A stretch of 64,000 nucleotides of DNA, taken from the NCBI RefSeq assembly GCF_036388275.1, contig NZ_DASVSF010000100.1, positions 209,585 to 273,584 on the forward strand. Reading direction: 5' to 3'. Position 1 is the first letter of the stretch, and every line of letters starts with the position of its first letter. The DNA is from Longimicrobium sp. GTDB taxonomy: Bacteria; Gemmatimonadota; Gemmatimonadetes; Longimicrobiales; Longimicrobiaceae. Shown piece after piece: positions 8,926-17,412 of the stretch. The notes beneath the pieces were generated by a model that saw only the letters and a program-made list of their open reading frames with translations, did no database searches and had not been told where the DNA came from. The position numbers were made by a program, and so were the translations under genes.

Positions 8926-10246
8926 GACGCGCACGATCGCCGTCCTTCCGCCGCCGGTCCCCGGCGCGCCACCCCGCACCCGCGCCCCGCGCCCGGAGCG
9001 CTGGACGATGGACAACGGGCTGCAGGTGATCGCCCTGCCGCGATCCACCGTGCCGCAGGTGGTGCTGCGCATGGCGTTCGCCGCCGGCTCCGCCGCCGAT
9101 CCCGCCGAGTTCCCCGGCACCGCCTCGCTGACGGGCGGCCTGCTGACGGAGGGGACGGAGACGATGACGGCCGACGAGCTGAACGCGCGGCTCGACGGCC
9201 TGGGCGCGTCCGTCCACGCCAGCGTCGGCCACGACTTCGCCGAGGTGGAGGCCGTCTTCCTGTCGGAGACGCTGGCGGAAGGCATCGCGCTGATGGCCGA
9301 GGTCGCCATCCGCCCGACGTTCCCCGAGCGCGAGGTGGAGCGCATCCGCGCCGAGTCGCTCGACGCCATCCTGTCGCGCCTGGACGAGCCCGCCAACGTA
9401 GCCGAAGACCGCTCGGCCCTGGAGGTGTTCGGCCCGGCGCACCCGTACGGCCACCCGCCGTTCGGCACGGCGGAGGGCATCCGCACCGTCCCGCGCGACG
9501 CGCTGGTGGCCTTTCACGCCGCGCACTACCGCCCCCGCGGCGCGTTCCTGGTCGCCTCGGGCGACTTCGACACCGCCGAGCTGCGCGCGCTGCTCGACGA
9601 GGCGTTCGCGGGATGGACGGGCGAGCCGCCCTCGATCGGATACGGGGCGGACGCCGACGCGGCCGTAGCGGCCGGCCGTCTGGTGGTGGTGCCGTGGGAA
9701 GACGCCGCACAGTCCGAAATCCGCATCGCGGGGCTGGGGCTGGACCGCCTGTCGCCGGACTGGTTCGCGGGGTCCGTGGCCAACTACGTCCTGGGCGGGT
9801 CCACCATTACGGGCCGGCTGGGGTCCAACCTGCGCGAAGACAAGGGATGGACGTACGGCGCGCGTTCGTACTTCCTTCCCGGGCTGGCGCTGGGCGGCTG
9901 GGTGGCGGAGACGGCGGTGGACGTGGAGGTGACGGCCGCCGCGGTGCAGGAGATGTTGAGCGAGATGCGGCGGCTGGCGGACGAGCGCGTCCCCGACGAC
10001 GAGCTGCGCCGGGCCAAGGACGCCATGATCCTGTCGCTTCCGCGCTACTTCGAAACGCCCAGCGGCGTGGCCGGGCGCTTCGTCACCCTGGAAGCGTACA
10101 GCCTGCCCCATGATTACTGGGACACCTACGCCGACCGCGTGGAGGCGGTGACGGCGGAAGACGTGCAGCGCGTGGCCCGCCAGGTGTTCCACCCCGACCG
10201 GGTGGTGCGCGTGGTGGTCGGGGCGATGCCCGAAGCCGGGGCTTGA
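8918..10246 (+). CDS. M16 family protein, non-catalytic partner
   Basis: A 442-residue M16-fold protein. Where the zinc motif should be it reads TASLTGGLLTEGTE, with no HxxEH, so it is expected to be the inactive subunit that forms the closed chamber with the upstream M16 protein. LGSNLREDKGWTYGARSYF near residue 310 is the conserved substrate-binding (R/Y) region of M16 C-domains. The gene starts inside the end of the upstream gene (8-nt overlap) with a strong GAGGAGG ribosome site. An ATG one codon upstream (8915) is equally possible. Confidence 0.9.
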   Translation: MSETRTIAVLPPPVPGAPPRTRAPRPERWTMDNGLQVIALPRSTVPQVVLRMAFAAGSAADPAEFPGTASLTGGLLTEGTETMTADELNARLDGLGASVHASVGHDFAEVEAVFLSETLAEGIALMAEVAIRPTFPEREVERIRAESLDAILSRLDEPANVAEDRSALEVFGPAHPYGHPPFGTAEGIRTVPRDALVAFHAAHYRPRGAFLVASGDFDTAELRALLDEAFAGWTGEPPSIGYGADADAAVAAGRLVVVPWEDAAQSEIRIAGLGLDRLSPDWFAGSVANYVLGGSTITGRLGSNLREDKGWTYGARSYFLPGLALGGWVAETAVDVEVTAAAVQEMLSEMRRLADERVPDDELRRAKDAMILSLPRYFETPSGVAGRFVTLEAYSLPHDYWDTYADRVEAVTAEDVQRVARQVFHPDRVVRVVVGAMPEAGA

Positions 10247-10254
10247 ACGAAAAC

Positions 10255-10293
10255 GTGCCCGGTCCCAGGCGGGCATCGCCTGGGACCGGGCAC
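10255..10293. terminator. strong hairpin between convergent genes
   Basis: A perfect 16-bp inverted repeat (GTGCCCGGTCCCAGGC and its complement) with a 7-nt loop, located directly after the M16 operon and before the end of the minus-strand zinc-ribbon gene. Confidence 0.75.
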
Positions 10294-10316
10294 CGTCGGT
10301 AGGGCCGCGACCGGGT

Positions 10317-10631
10317 TTAGAACACCGTGTCGTTCCGCTCCGGCCGCCACACCGCGTCGTCGTCGGCCTCGTCGCGGTGCTCGGCGACGGCGGTGGCCAG
10401 CACGGGAACGGGCACGTTCCGCGAGTAGCGCATCATTCCTTCCCAGCCGCACGACGTGCACCAGCGGCGGCCCATGAAGCGCCGGATGGGCGTCAACATG
10501 CGATGCCGCAGCAGGATGGTTTCGCCACTACAGCGGGGGCATTCGCGGCCGGCGGGCAGCAGGGCCACCAGGAGCGCCAGCGGCGCCAGGAGCATCACCA
10601 CCCACAGCGCCGTCATGAACATCCAGAACAT
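10317..10631 (-). CDS. zinc-ribbon membrane protein, hypothetical
   Basis: A 104-residue protein with an N-terminal membrane segment (FMTALWVVMLLAPLALLVAL) and a zinc-ribbon-like pair of CxxC knuckles (CPRC near residue 34, CTSC near residue 58, in WCTSCGWEG). The start ATG has an excellent ribosome site (AGGAGG, 5 nt upstream). The function is unknown. Confidence 0.7.
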   Translation of the reverse strand: MFWMFMTALWVVMLLAPLALLVALLPAGRECPRCSGETILLRHRMLTPIRRFMGRRWCTSCGWEGMMRYSRNVPVPVLATAVAEHRDEADDDAVWRPERNDTVF

Positions 10632-10820
10632 CGGGTCCTCCTGGTTCCTGCATCGGAGCCCTTGGGGCTGCACCGGCCGCCACCGGTACGATCGCCTTTC
10701 TGCTCAGGCAACCCGCGTGCCGCCCGGTAGCCACGTGGACATCCGTTTCACTCGGGACGTTGTGTTGCGATTCGGCACCCACTCCCGCCCCTCAGGTGGG
10801 GCTGTTTTCCGACTCCACCG

Positions 10821-11819
10821 ATGCTGCTGAGTGTCCATCCAGAGCACCCCGAACCCGCCACGCTCGCACATGCCGCACAGGTGCTGCGCAATGGCGGACT
10901 CGTGGCGTTCCCTACCGAAACCGTCTACGGGCTGGGGGCGCACGCGCTGGATCCGGATGCCGTCGCCCGCATCTTTGCCGCGAAGGGACGCCCGGGCTAC
11001 AACCCGCTGATCGTCCACGTCGCCGATGCGGACGCGGCCCGCCGGCTCGCGTCGCAGTGGCCGGACGAGGCGCGGCGGCTGGCAGATGCATTCTGGCCCG
11101 GTCCCCTCACGCTCGTCCTTCCCAAGGACGGCGCGGTGCCCGATGCCGTCACCGCCGGGCTGCCCAGCGTCGCGCTCCGCGTGCCTGCGCATCCGGTAGC
11201 CCACGCGCTCCTGCGGGTCGCGGCCATCCCCGTCGCCGCGCCCAGCGCGAACCGCTCCACGCAGGTTTCGCCCACGACTGCCGCCCACGTGCTCGAGGGG
11301 CTGGGGGACCGTGTGGACGTAATCGTGGACGGCGGGCCCTGCCCCGTGGGCATCGAGTCCACCGTAATCAGCCTGGCGGGCCCTCGCCCCACGCTGCTTC
11401 GCCCGGGCACCGTCTCCATCGACGACCTGCGTGCGGTGATCGGCGACGTCGCGCTCCCCTCCGCCGATCCCCACGCCGAAGCCGCCCGCCCGTCTCCCGG
11501 GATGATGGACCGGCACTACGCCCCACGCGCCACCGTGCGCATCATCCCGCGTGAGGACCGGGACCGCGCGATCGAAGCGGCCGCGCGGGAGGTGGATGGA
11601 GGCAGGCGCATCGGCGGGCTGCTGCTCCATGACGCCGATCCGCGGATCGCGCCAGTGATCCGCATGCCCGCCGATCCCGCGGGATACGCCAGCCGCCTCT
11701 ACGCCGCGCTGCACGAGCTGGACGCCGCGGGATGCGACGCCATCCTGGTCGACGCCGTTCCGGACGACCCCGCCTGGGCCGGCATCCGCGACCGCCTGCG
11801 CCGTGCGGCACACCGGTAG
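10821..11819 (+). CDS. L-threonylcarbamoyladenylate synthase (Sua5/YrdC/YciO)
   Basis: A 332-residue protein that makes threonylcarbamoyl-AMP from threonine, bicarbonate and ATP for the universal t6A tRNA modification. The N-terminal YrdC domain (about residues 12-200) shows FPTETVYGLGAHA, KGRPGYNPLIVHV, WPGPLTLVLP, SVALRVPAHP, AAPSANRSTQVSPTTA and GIESTVISL. The C-terminal Sua5 domain (from about residue 225) begins after the linker SPGMMDRHYAP, the usual boundary motif, so this is the long Sua5 type. The start at 10821 is the only ATG close to the conserved N-terminus. Confidence 0.94.
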   Translation: MLLSVHPEHPEPATLAHAAQVLRNGGLVAFPTETVYGLGAHALDPDAVARIFAAKGRPGYNPLIVHVADADAARRLASQWPDEARRLADAFWPGPLTLVLPKDGAVPDAVTAGLPSVALRVPAHPVAHALLRVAAIPVAAPSANRSTQVSPTTAAHVLEGLGDRVDVIVDGGPCPVGIESTVISLAGPRPTLLRPGTVSIDDLRAVIGDVALPSADPHAEAARPSPGMMDRHYAPRATVRIIPREDRDRAIEAAAREVDGGRRIGGLLLHDADPRIAPVIRMPADPAGYASRLYAALHELDAAGCDAILVDAVPDDPAWAGIRDRLRRAAHR

Positions 11820-11931
11820 CCATCCGCGTTTGGGTCAACCGACCCATCCCGGAACGAAACGATGCCGCGATCTTTGTCGTAACCACTCGCGCCGCCACAA
11901 ACATCGTACGCCGTGCCGTTGCGTATCACGT

Positions 11932-11991
11932 TTGTAGCAGTGGAGATGCGGCAAAAAAGTTCTGGCGTCGGAAAGGTGGGGCTGCTACAAT
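11932..11991 (+). promoter_or_regulatory. candidate promoter with flanking 9-bp inverted repeat
   Basis: A 9-bp inverted repeat, TTGTAGCAG (11932-11940) and CTGCTACAA (11982-11990), flanks the region. The right arm overlaps a good -10 box, TACAAT (11986-11991), about 60 bp before the secreted-protein gene. A weak -35 (CTGGCG) lies 18 bp upstream. The arrangement suggests an operator or a leader hairpin. Confidence 0.4.
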
Positions 11992-12053
11992 TGTGTCGCG
12001 GCAAACCCACCCCTCCCCGCCGCGGCCAATCCCACCAGCAGGACTGAACGGAC

Positions 12054-13031
12054 ATGAACTCAACTCGCAGATTCGCCACAATCGCCGCGCTCGCGGTACT
12101 GATGGGAGCCACGTACGCCGAGTCGGCTTCGGCGCAGATCGGCGGGCGGCTTCGCGGCGCCGTCGGGCGCGTCACCGGCGGCAGGCTGAGCCTGGACCAG
12201 CTAGTCGGCGGCGACCATCCCATCACCACCAGCCTGGAGCACGCGCGCTGGGCGGTGGACTCGCTCGACAACTTCACTCCGCGCGAGAGCAAGCGCTCCA
12301 TGCTGCAGCTTCAGCGCACGCCCAACGGCGGGTTCGTGCTGCAGCCCGGCTACTGGGAGATGCACACCCAGAGCTACTGCCTGAAGGCCGGCACGCACGG
12401 CCCCGGCGGCGGCGACGGCTACCTGTTCGCGCCCACGGCGGGCCCGGCGGAGGACGCGGTGACCACCATCCTGCGCAACTCGGTGAACCATCCCGAGATC
12501 GCCCAGAGCGACATCCAGACGCTGCTGTGGGCCATCATCGCGCGGGCGAAGTTCGAGGACCTGTCGCCGCAGCACAAGGCGACCGCCGCGCGCCTGCTGA
12601 CGCCCGGCCAGCTCACGCGCCTGAACCGCAGCGCGCTGGACCTGGTTCCGGGCGACGAGATGGGTGCCCTGATGAACCGCGTTCCCGGCCCGCTGCGGCA
12701 GATCGTGGAAGCCGAGAACCAGCTTCGCCGCATGGTGACGGACCCGGGCGCCAGCTTCGCCGAAATGGAGCGCGTGGCCGTGCTCGCAGGCGCGGTGGGC
12801 ATCGGCCCCGGCAGCCGTGCGGTCCCCAGCGGCCGCTGGTCGCTGCACCCGGACGGCTACTACGTGCGCTACATTCCGCAGGGCTACAGCTACACGGTTA
12901 CGCAGCTCTGGGTGCCGCAGGGCAGCCCGGCGGTGGGCAAGGAGTACGATCCGGCCACGCACATCGCGGTGCCGGGAAACACCAGCCGCCAGCGCCTGGT
13001 ACAGTCCGGCCGCGCGCACCAGGGCCACTGA
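12054..13031 (+). CDS. secreted protein of unknown function
   Basis: A 325-residue protein with a clear signal peptide (basic MNSTRR, hydrophobic FATIAALAVLMGATYA, and a likely cleavage after SASA before QIGG). The mature part is mainly helical, with a central Cys (QSYCLKAGTHGPGGGDGY) and a C-terminal segment rich in aromatic and beta residues (RYIPQGYSYTVTQLWVPQG). I do not recognise the family, although the C-terminal segment looks conserved in style. It is preceded by a candidate regulated promoter and stands alone. It is probably periplasmic or exported. Confidence 0.75.
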   Translation: MNSTRRFATIAALAVLMGATYAESASAQIGGRLRGAVGRVTGGRLSLDQLVGGDHPITTSLEHARWAVDSLDNFTPRESKRSMLQLQRTPNGGFVLQPGYWEMHTQSYCLKAGTHGPGGGDGYLFAPTAGPAEDAVTTILRNSVNHPEIAQSDIQTLLWAIIARAKFEDLSPQHKATAARLLTPGQLTRLNRSALDLVPGDEMGALMNRVPGPLRQIVEAENQLRRMVTDPGASFAEMERVAVLAGAVGIGPGSRAVPSGRWSLHPDGYYVRYIPQGYSYTVTQLWVPQGSPAVGKEYDPATHIAVPGNTSRQRLVQSGRAHQGH

Positions 13032-13271
13032 GCCGCGGACGGTGATCGACTGGAAACGGGCCGGCGAGCAATCGCCGGCCCGCTTTGTCGTCGCGCCCAG
13101 CCATCTGTCATCCAGAGGCCCAAGCGCACCGAACCAGCCCGTACGCCGCTCCACGCGGGCCGAAGGATCTAGCCGCGGAAACGTACCAGCCCGGGCGCGG
13201 CAGCGGTCACGGAAACCCGAGACCTCGAATCCGCGGGGGCCCTCACCCGTCCGCGGCCTCGGCCCTGCTGG

Positions 13272-13330
13272 GGCGACTGAAGTCGCGGCAACAAGGGCCC
13301 AAAGTCCGCCTTCGCGGACTGCACGCGCAG
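13272..13330. repeat. interspersed hairpin repeat, copy 0
   Basis: This segment contains AGTCGCGGCAACAAGGGCCC and the hairpin AGTCCGCCTTCGCGGACT. The same element occurs at 53.7-53.9 kb (three related units). It is non-coding in all frames and forms two adjacent hairpins. Confidence 0.6.
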
Positions 13331-13359
13331 TCGAGTGCACCAGGCCGGCCGAAGCGCAG

Positions 13360-13605
13360 TTCAGGTCTCCCCCTCCCCTGCGCGGCGGGGGACGGGGGCC
13401 GGGGCGGCCGGGGGGAGGGGGCTCCCGCAACATGCGACGCAGCCAGTCGAACCGCGATCGACGTTCTCCTCTCTCCCGCGCTGTTTGCGGGGGAGAGGCC
13501 GGGAGAGGGGGCGGCCGCGGCATGCGCAGGCACCGTAGCGAACCCCGATCAAAGGTCTGGTGCTGGACCGCGCGAGGGGGCCGGATCACGCGATCCAGCA
13601 CCCTC
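13360..13605. repeat. hairpin-rich non-coding tract
   Basis: A low-complexity G/C tract with several inverted repeats, for example CTCTCCCGC / GCGGGGGAGAG (about 13472-13498) and GGTGCTGGA / TCCAGCACC (about 13559-13603). I see no gene in 13032-13686; it looks like an array of genome-interspersed repeats. Confidence 0.45.
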
Positions 13606-13686
13606 GTCCGCTCCCCATACCACACACCCGGCACGCATGCTGCCCCTGCGGACGGGATCGATCACCCGTACGCCAGAGAGTGACCC

Positions 13687-13788
13687 ATGCCGTTCCAGGT
13701 ACGCAGCGCCGGATGCATGTTCAGCATCATCGCTTCCATCGTCCTCACCATCCTCCTCAACGTCGGCTTGCGCGCCTGCTCCGGCTGA
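13687..13788 (+). CDS. 33-aa single-span membrane peptide
   Basis: A 34-codon frame encoding MPFQVRSAGC followed by the hydrophobic helix MFSIIASIVLTILLNVGLR and ACSG. Nearly every codon ends in C or G, matching real genes here and not expected for a chance frame in a repeat-rich spacer. A purine-rich AGAGAG lies 8 nt upstream of the ATG. It ends 2 nt before the stop of the convergent TIMP-like gene. No family is recognised; it could be a small membrane regulator or toxin-like peptide (inference). Confidence 0.5.
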   Translation: MPFQVRSAGCMFSIIASIVLTILLNVGLRACSG

Positions 13789-13789
13789 C

Positions 13790-14239
13790 TCAGTTCTGAA
13801 CGTTCGGCCGGGGCCAGCGCCGTTCGGGGTTGCCCAGGGCGCGCAGGTCCTCCGAGGCGAGCGCCGCCGGAGCCGTCCGCCTGCACACCCCGGTCGAGAG
13901 CTTGCCGTCCGCGCCTGCGTGGGCGTACACGAGGTACCGAGCACCGCGGTCGAAATCCAGCCCGCAGTCCCCTCCGCCCATGCCGGTGAGCACGACCACC
14001 TTGGGAGCAGAGACGCCCTTCCAGACTCCGTCCACGCGAAAGCCGACCATCCGCGCCGGCCGCCAGCGGCCAGGTTCGGGGCTCACCGTCGTTTCCCGGA
14101 TACTGACCACGGTGCCCGTGAACACGGCAGTCGCGGACTCCAGCGCGGACTGGGGCGTCGGCGGCGGTACCACGCACCTGCATGTGCTGCAGGGCCCGGC
14201 GAACGAGAGCGCCGCGGCGAAGAGGGCGGGCAGGATCAT
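13790..14239 (-). CDS. TIMP/NTR-like secreted protein
   Basis: A 149-residue protein with a short hydrophobic signal sequence (MILPALFAAALSFAGPCSTC) and an early CxC with VVPPPTPQSALESATAVFTG and GTVVSIRE, the plan of the netrin/TIMP-like OB fold (Cys at the mature N-terminus, then a beta strand where a function-related F-x-G sits). Later cysteines (GGDCGLDF, TGVCRRT) could pair with the first ones. Likely periplasmic or lipid-anchored. It starts inside the stop of the GGDEF gene (ATGA), so it is coupled to it. Confidence 0.65.
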   Translation of the reverse strand: MILPALFAAALSFAGPCSTCRCVVPPPTPQSALESATAVFTGTVVSIRETTVSPEPGRWRPARMVGFRVDGVWKGVSAPKVVVLTGMGGGDCGLDFDRGARYLVYAHAGADGKLSTGVCRRTAPAALASEDLRALGNPERRWPRPNVQN

Positions 14240-15003
14240 GTGCTCGAAAGGAGGTGAGTGGTGGAATGCGCCTCCGGCTGCGGGCCGGGGCTCTGGCGGT
14301 GCTTGGCCTCCATGAGCGCCCGGTCGGCCGCCAGGAGAAGGTCGTCCATACCAGCCATGGGCGGCGCGAACTCGGCCACGCCGGTGCTGATGGTGAGCGG
14401 AACGCGCGCGCCGGCCCAGCGCACGTTCGCCGCGGCGACGGTGCGCCGCAGCCGCTCGGCCGTCTCGCCGGCCCGCTCGGCACCGGTATGCGGCAGGAGC
14501 GCGATGAACTCGTCGCCCCCGAAGCGCGCGAAAACGTCGGTGTCACGCAGCGCACCCCGGCAGCACTCCACCACCGCGCGGATCACGTAGTCGCCCGCCA
14601 GGTGCCCGTGCCGGTCGTTCACCTGCTTGAAGCGGTCGACGTCCAGCATCACCACCGAAAACGGCTCGCCGTAGCGAAGCGCGCGCTGCACCTGCTGCTC
14701 CACGAGGGCCACCAGATGGCGGCGGTTGTACGCCCCGCTCAGCGGATCCACGATCGACAGCCTGCGCATCTCTTCCCGCGCCGCGCGAAGCTGCACCACC
14801 AGCCGCAGCTCCAGCGTCACGAACAGTGGCGCGCACACCGCCGGCACCAGGGCAGAAAGCGCCATCGCCGTCGCGTTCATCCCCCCGAACCACAGCACCA
14901 TCATCACCGCGGTGGCCGCCACCGACGCCGCGATGGATGCAACGACGACGATGATCCCGGTCATCACGGTGCCGAAGCGGTCGAGGAGGCGCAAAAGGAT
15001 CAT
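14236..15003 (-). CDS. membrane-anchored GGDEF diguanylate cyclase
   Basis: A 255-residue protein with two or three N-terminal membrane segments (about residues 10-65, GIIVVVASIAASVAATAVMM and LVPAVCAPLFVTLELRLVV), a short coiled linker, and a GGDEF domain from about residue 85 (DPLSGAYNRRHL, VMLDVDRFKQVNDRHGH, then the active site RFGGDEFIALLP and ISTGVAEF). The intact GGDEF signature predicts synthesis of cyclic di-GMP. No RxxD inhibitory site is seen five residues before GGDEF. The ATG at 15003 is chosen; a GTG at 15231 would add an odd extension described elsewhere. Followed by the coupled TIMP-like gene. Confidence 0.85.
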   Translation of the reverse strand: MILLRLLDRFGTVMTGIIVVVASIAASVAATAVMMVLWFGGMNATAMALSALVPAVCAPLFVTLELRLVVQLRAAREEMRRLSIVDPLSGAYNRRHLVALVEQQVQRALRYGEPFSVVMLDVDRFKQVNDRHGHLAGDYVIRAVVECCRGALRDTDVFARFGGDEFIALLPHTGAERAGETAERLRRTVAAANVRWAGARVPLTISTGVAEFAPPMAGMDDLLLAADRALMEAKHRQSPGPQPEAHSTTHLLSST

Positions 15004-15142
15004 GAAGCGCGGCCAGGGATGATGCAGGGAGCCGGTGGCGGGGTCACGCGCGCGGGCAAACGCGACCGAACCAAATGTTGCTGCTACCCGGGCGGAGAGG
15101 CAAGCAATATCTCCCGCCACGCTCCACCCCGATGCGTCGCGA

Positions 15143-15195
15143 AGCGCCCGGCGCTGGATGGCCACGTTCGGGTTCTTCTGCGCCTCGGCCGGAAG
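15143..15195. repeat. 53-bp segment duplicated at 43.0 kb
   Basis: Matches 43032-43084 with two mismatches in 53 bp (exact blocks of 27 and 21 bp). On the minus strand both copies encode nearly the same peptide, AEAQKNPNVAIQRRAL here and AEAQKNLNVAIQRRAL inside the M2 peptidase. Here it lies in the gap between the second ABC gene and the GGDEF gene (15004-15294), which holds no gene I can support. Confidence 0.6.
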
Positions 15196-15294
15196 CGACA
15201 GCCGGCGTTCGTCGGTCAAGAGCTCCAACACCAGCGATTCGCGCCTGGAGCGCAGCAGGTCGTCAGCGGCCAGGTACCCCCCGGACCAGCCGGG

Positions 15295-17412
15295 TCAGGC
15301 GCGCTGCCGTTCCACCATCCGGGCGAAGGCGCCGTCGCGGGCCATCAGCTCATCGAAGGTACCCGACTCGGCCACGCGGCCCCCATCCAGGACGTAGATG
15401 CGGTCGGCGTTGACGATGGTGCTGAGCCGGTGGGCAATGACCAGCCGGGTGGCGTTCAGCTGCTCCAGGTTCCTCACCACCACCTCCTGCGTGCGGTTGT
15501 CGAGGGCGCTGGTGGCCTCGTCCAGGAGGATCACCCGCGGCCGGCTGACGATGGCCCGCGCGATGAGCATGCGCTGGCGCTGCCCGCCGGAGAAGTTGGT
15601 GCCCTTGTCGTTGATGAAGGTGTACATCCCCATGGGCAGCTCGCGGATCTCGTTTTCCAGGCACATCATCCGCGCCGCCCACCAGGCGTCTTCGAGGCCC
15701 AGGTTGCGGCTACCGATGATGTTGGCGAAGATGGTTCCCACCAGCGGCTGCCCGTCCTGGAGAACTACGCCTACCTGGCGCCGCACGGAGTGCGCGTCCA
15801 CCCGCGAAAGCTCGTGCCCGTCGACGAGCACCGTTCCCGACGCCGGCTGCTCGAAGCCCAGCAGCAGGCGAAGGCAGGTGGACTTCCCCGAGCCCGAGGG
15901 CCCCACCAGGGCCACGAACTCGCCGGCACCCACGCGAATGGAGACGTCGTCCAGCACCGGCGGACCGTCGGCCGCGTACCGGAATGACACGCCGCGCAGC
16001 TCCAGCTCGCCCGCCAGCTCGCCCACCTCGGGGCGCTCGTCGCCCACCTCAGGCGCGGCTTCCAAGATGGGCTTCATGCGCTCGTACACCGGCACGGTGG
16101 CGAACACCTGCGTAGCTACCGAGAGCACGCCGAAGACAGCGGCCTGGAACTGCCCGAACGCCACGTTGAAGGCCAGGAACTCGCCCACCGTGAGGTCGCC
16201 GCCCAGGGCTCCCAGGGCGGCGAACAGCACCAGGGGGGCCAGCATGGCGTAGGTGGTGTTCACCACCGCCTGCAGGTTGGCCAGCCGCTGCGAACGCATC
16301 TCAGCCTGGCGCTGCGCGGCGTAGGCCCGCGCCCACTCGCCGCGGGCGCGGGCCTCCGCGCCCGCCACCCGCAGCTTGAGGATGCCCCCGAGCAGGTCGA
16401 AGAGAAGGCTGGAGACGCGCCCGCGCTGGTGGTGAAGCTGGCGCTGTTCGCGGATCTGCGCCCGTGCCACGGCCAGCGTCACCCCCGCCAGGGCGGCGAC
16501 CAGCAGGGTCGCCACCCCGGCGAGGGACGGGCTGTAGTAGAAGAGCAGCCCGAAGCTGAAGAGGGAAAAGACAAACGAGAGGACGGCGCTGAGCACGTGC
16601 CCCGAAAGCACGCCGCGGATGGCCTCGATGCCCATGGCGCGGGCGTGCAGGTCGCCCACGCTGTAGCGGCGGAAGAACGACACAGGCAACGAGAGCAGGT
16701 GGTCCCACACCCCGCCCTGCACCGCCTGGTCGAGCTTGGCTTCCACCCGCAGCACGGCGAAGGCCCGGGCCAGGTGGAAGAGCCCGGCGGCCAGGGCGCT
16801 TCCCACCAGGGCGGCGGCCAGCGCCAGCACCTCGCCCCGGTCGCCGCGCGGCAGCGCCGACCCCACCAGCCGCGCCGTGGCCAGGGGCGCCGCCAGCCCC
16901 AGCAGCCCGGCCAGGCACCCTACCGCCGCCACCGTGCGCAGCTCGCGCCGCGACGACCGGAGGGCGGCGCGCAGCAGGTCGCCCGCGCCCAAGGGGCGCC
17001 GCGGAAGGGGCGCGTAGAACACGAAGGCGCGCGCGTCCAGCGTGGCGGCGACGGCTCCCGTAACCGGCACCCGGGTGCCGTCCGCCGGGTCCAACAGGAG
17101 GTAGCGCGCGGTCCCCGCGGGAAGCAGCGCCACAGGGTCGCCGCCCCGGAACGCCAGCAGGGGGCCATGGTCCGCGCGCCACCACGCGTCCCTCAGCGTC
17201 ACGGCCCGGTGTCTCACCCGCGAGGCGCCGCAGATGCCCTCGACGGTGTAGGGGACCGCGGAGTGGGTGCGCCGCGGGGCGCGGAAGCCGATCTGCCGCG
17301 CGGCGCCCACCAGGCGGCAGGCGGCCAGGAGGCGGCCGTCGCGCCCCCCGGCGCCCGGCTCCGGCGTGGCGGCGCGCGCGGGGGCGCCGGCCCCATAGCC
17401 GGTGACGGTCAT
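15295..17412 (-). CDS. peptide ABC exporter, permease-ATPase fusion (NHLP-type ABC2-like)
   Basis: A 705-residue half-transporter. An N-terminal soluble region of about 170 residues without a C39 protease fold comes first, then six membrane segments (about residues 180-455) and an ATPase domain: Walker A VGPSGSGKST, signature NFSGGQRQRM, Walker B VILLDEATSALD and the H-loop VIAHRLSTI. The plan matches the second ABC protein that accompanies the peptidase-containing exporter in NHLP-type RiPP clusters. It starts inside the stop of the C39-ABC gene (ATGA), so the two are probably made together and form a heterodimer. Last gene of the RiPP operon. Confidence 0.88.
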   Translation of the reverse strand: MTVTGYGAGAPARAATPEPGAGGRDGRLLAACRLVGAARQIGFRAPRRTHSAVPYTVEGICGASRVRHRAVTLRDAWWRADHGPLLAFRGGDPVALLPAGTARYLLLDPADGTRVPVTGAVAATLDARAFVFYAPLPRRPLGAGDLLRAALRSSRRELRTVAAVGCLAGLLGLAAPLATARLVGSALPRGDRGEVLALAAALVGSALAAGLFHLARAFAVLRVEAKLDQAVQGGVWDHLLSLPVSFFRRYSVGDLHARAMGIEAIRGVLSGHVLSAVLSFVFSLFSFGLLFYYSPSLAGVATLLVAALAGVTLAVARAQIREQRQLHHQRGRVSSLLFDLLGGILKLRVAGAEARARGEWARAYAAQRQAEMRSQRLANLQAVVNTTYAMLAPLVLFAALGALGGDLTVGEFLAFNVAFGQFQAAVFGVLSVATQVFATVPVYERMKPILEAAPEVGDERPEVGELAGELELRGVSFRYAADGPPVLDDVSIRVGAGEFVALVGPSGSGKSTCLRLLLGFEQPASGTVLVDGHELSRVDAHSVRRQVGVVLQDGQPLVGTIFANIIGSRNLGLEDAWWAARMMCLENEIRELPMGMYTFINDKGTNFSGGQRQRMLIARAIVSRPRVILLDEATSALDNRTQEVVVRNLEQLNATRLVIAHRLSTIVNADRIYVLDGGRVAESGTFDELMARDGAFARMVERQRA

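Noticed and set aside
15004..15231. GGDEF protein starting at the GTG at 15231
   Set aside because: The extension consists of the duplicated segment and a poorly structured stretch before the first membrane helix; the ATG at 15003 gives a compact protein. The upstream start cannot be fully excluded.
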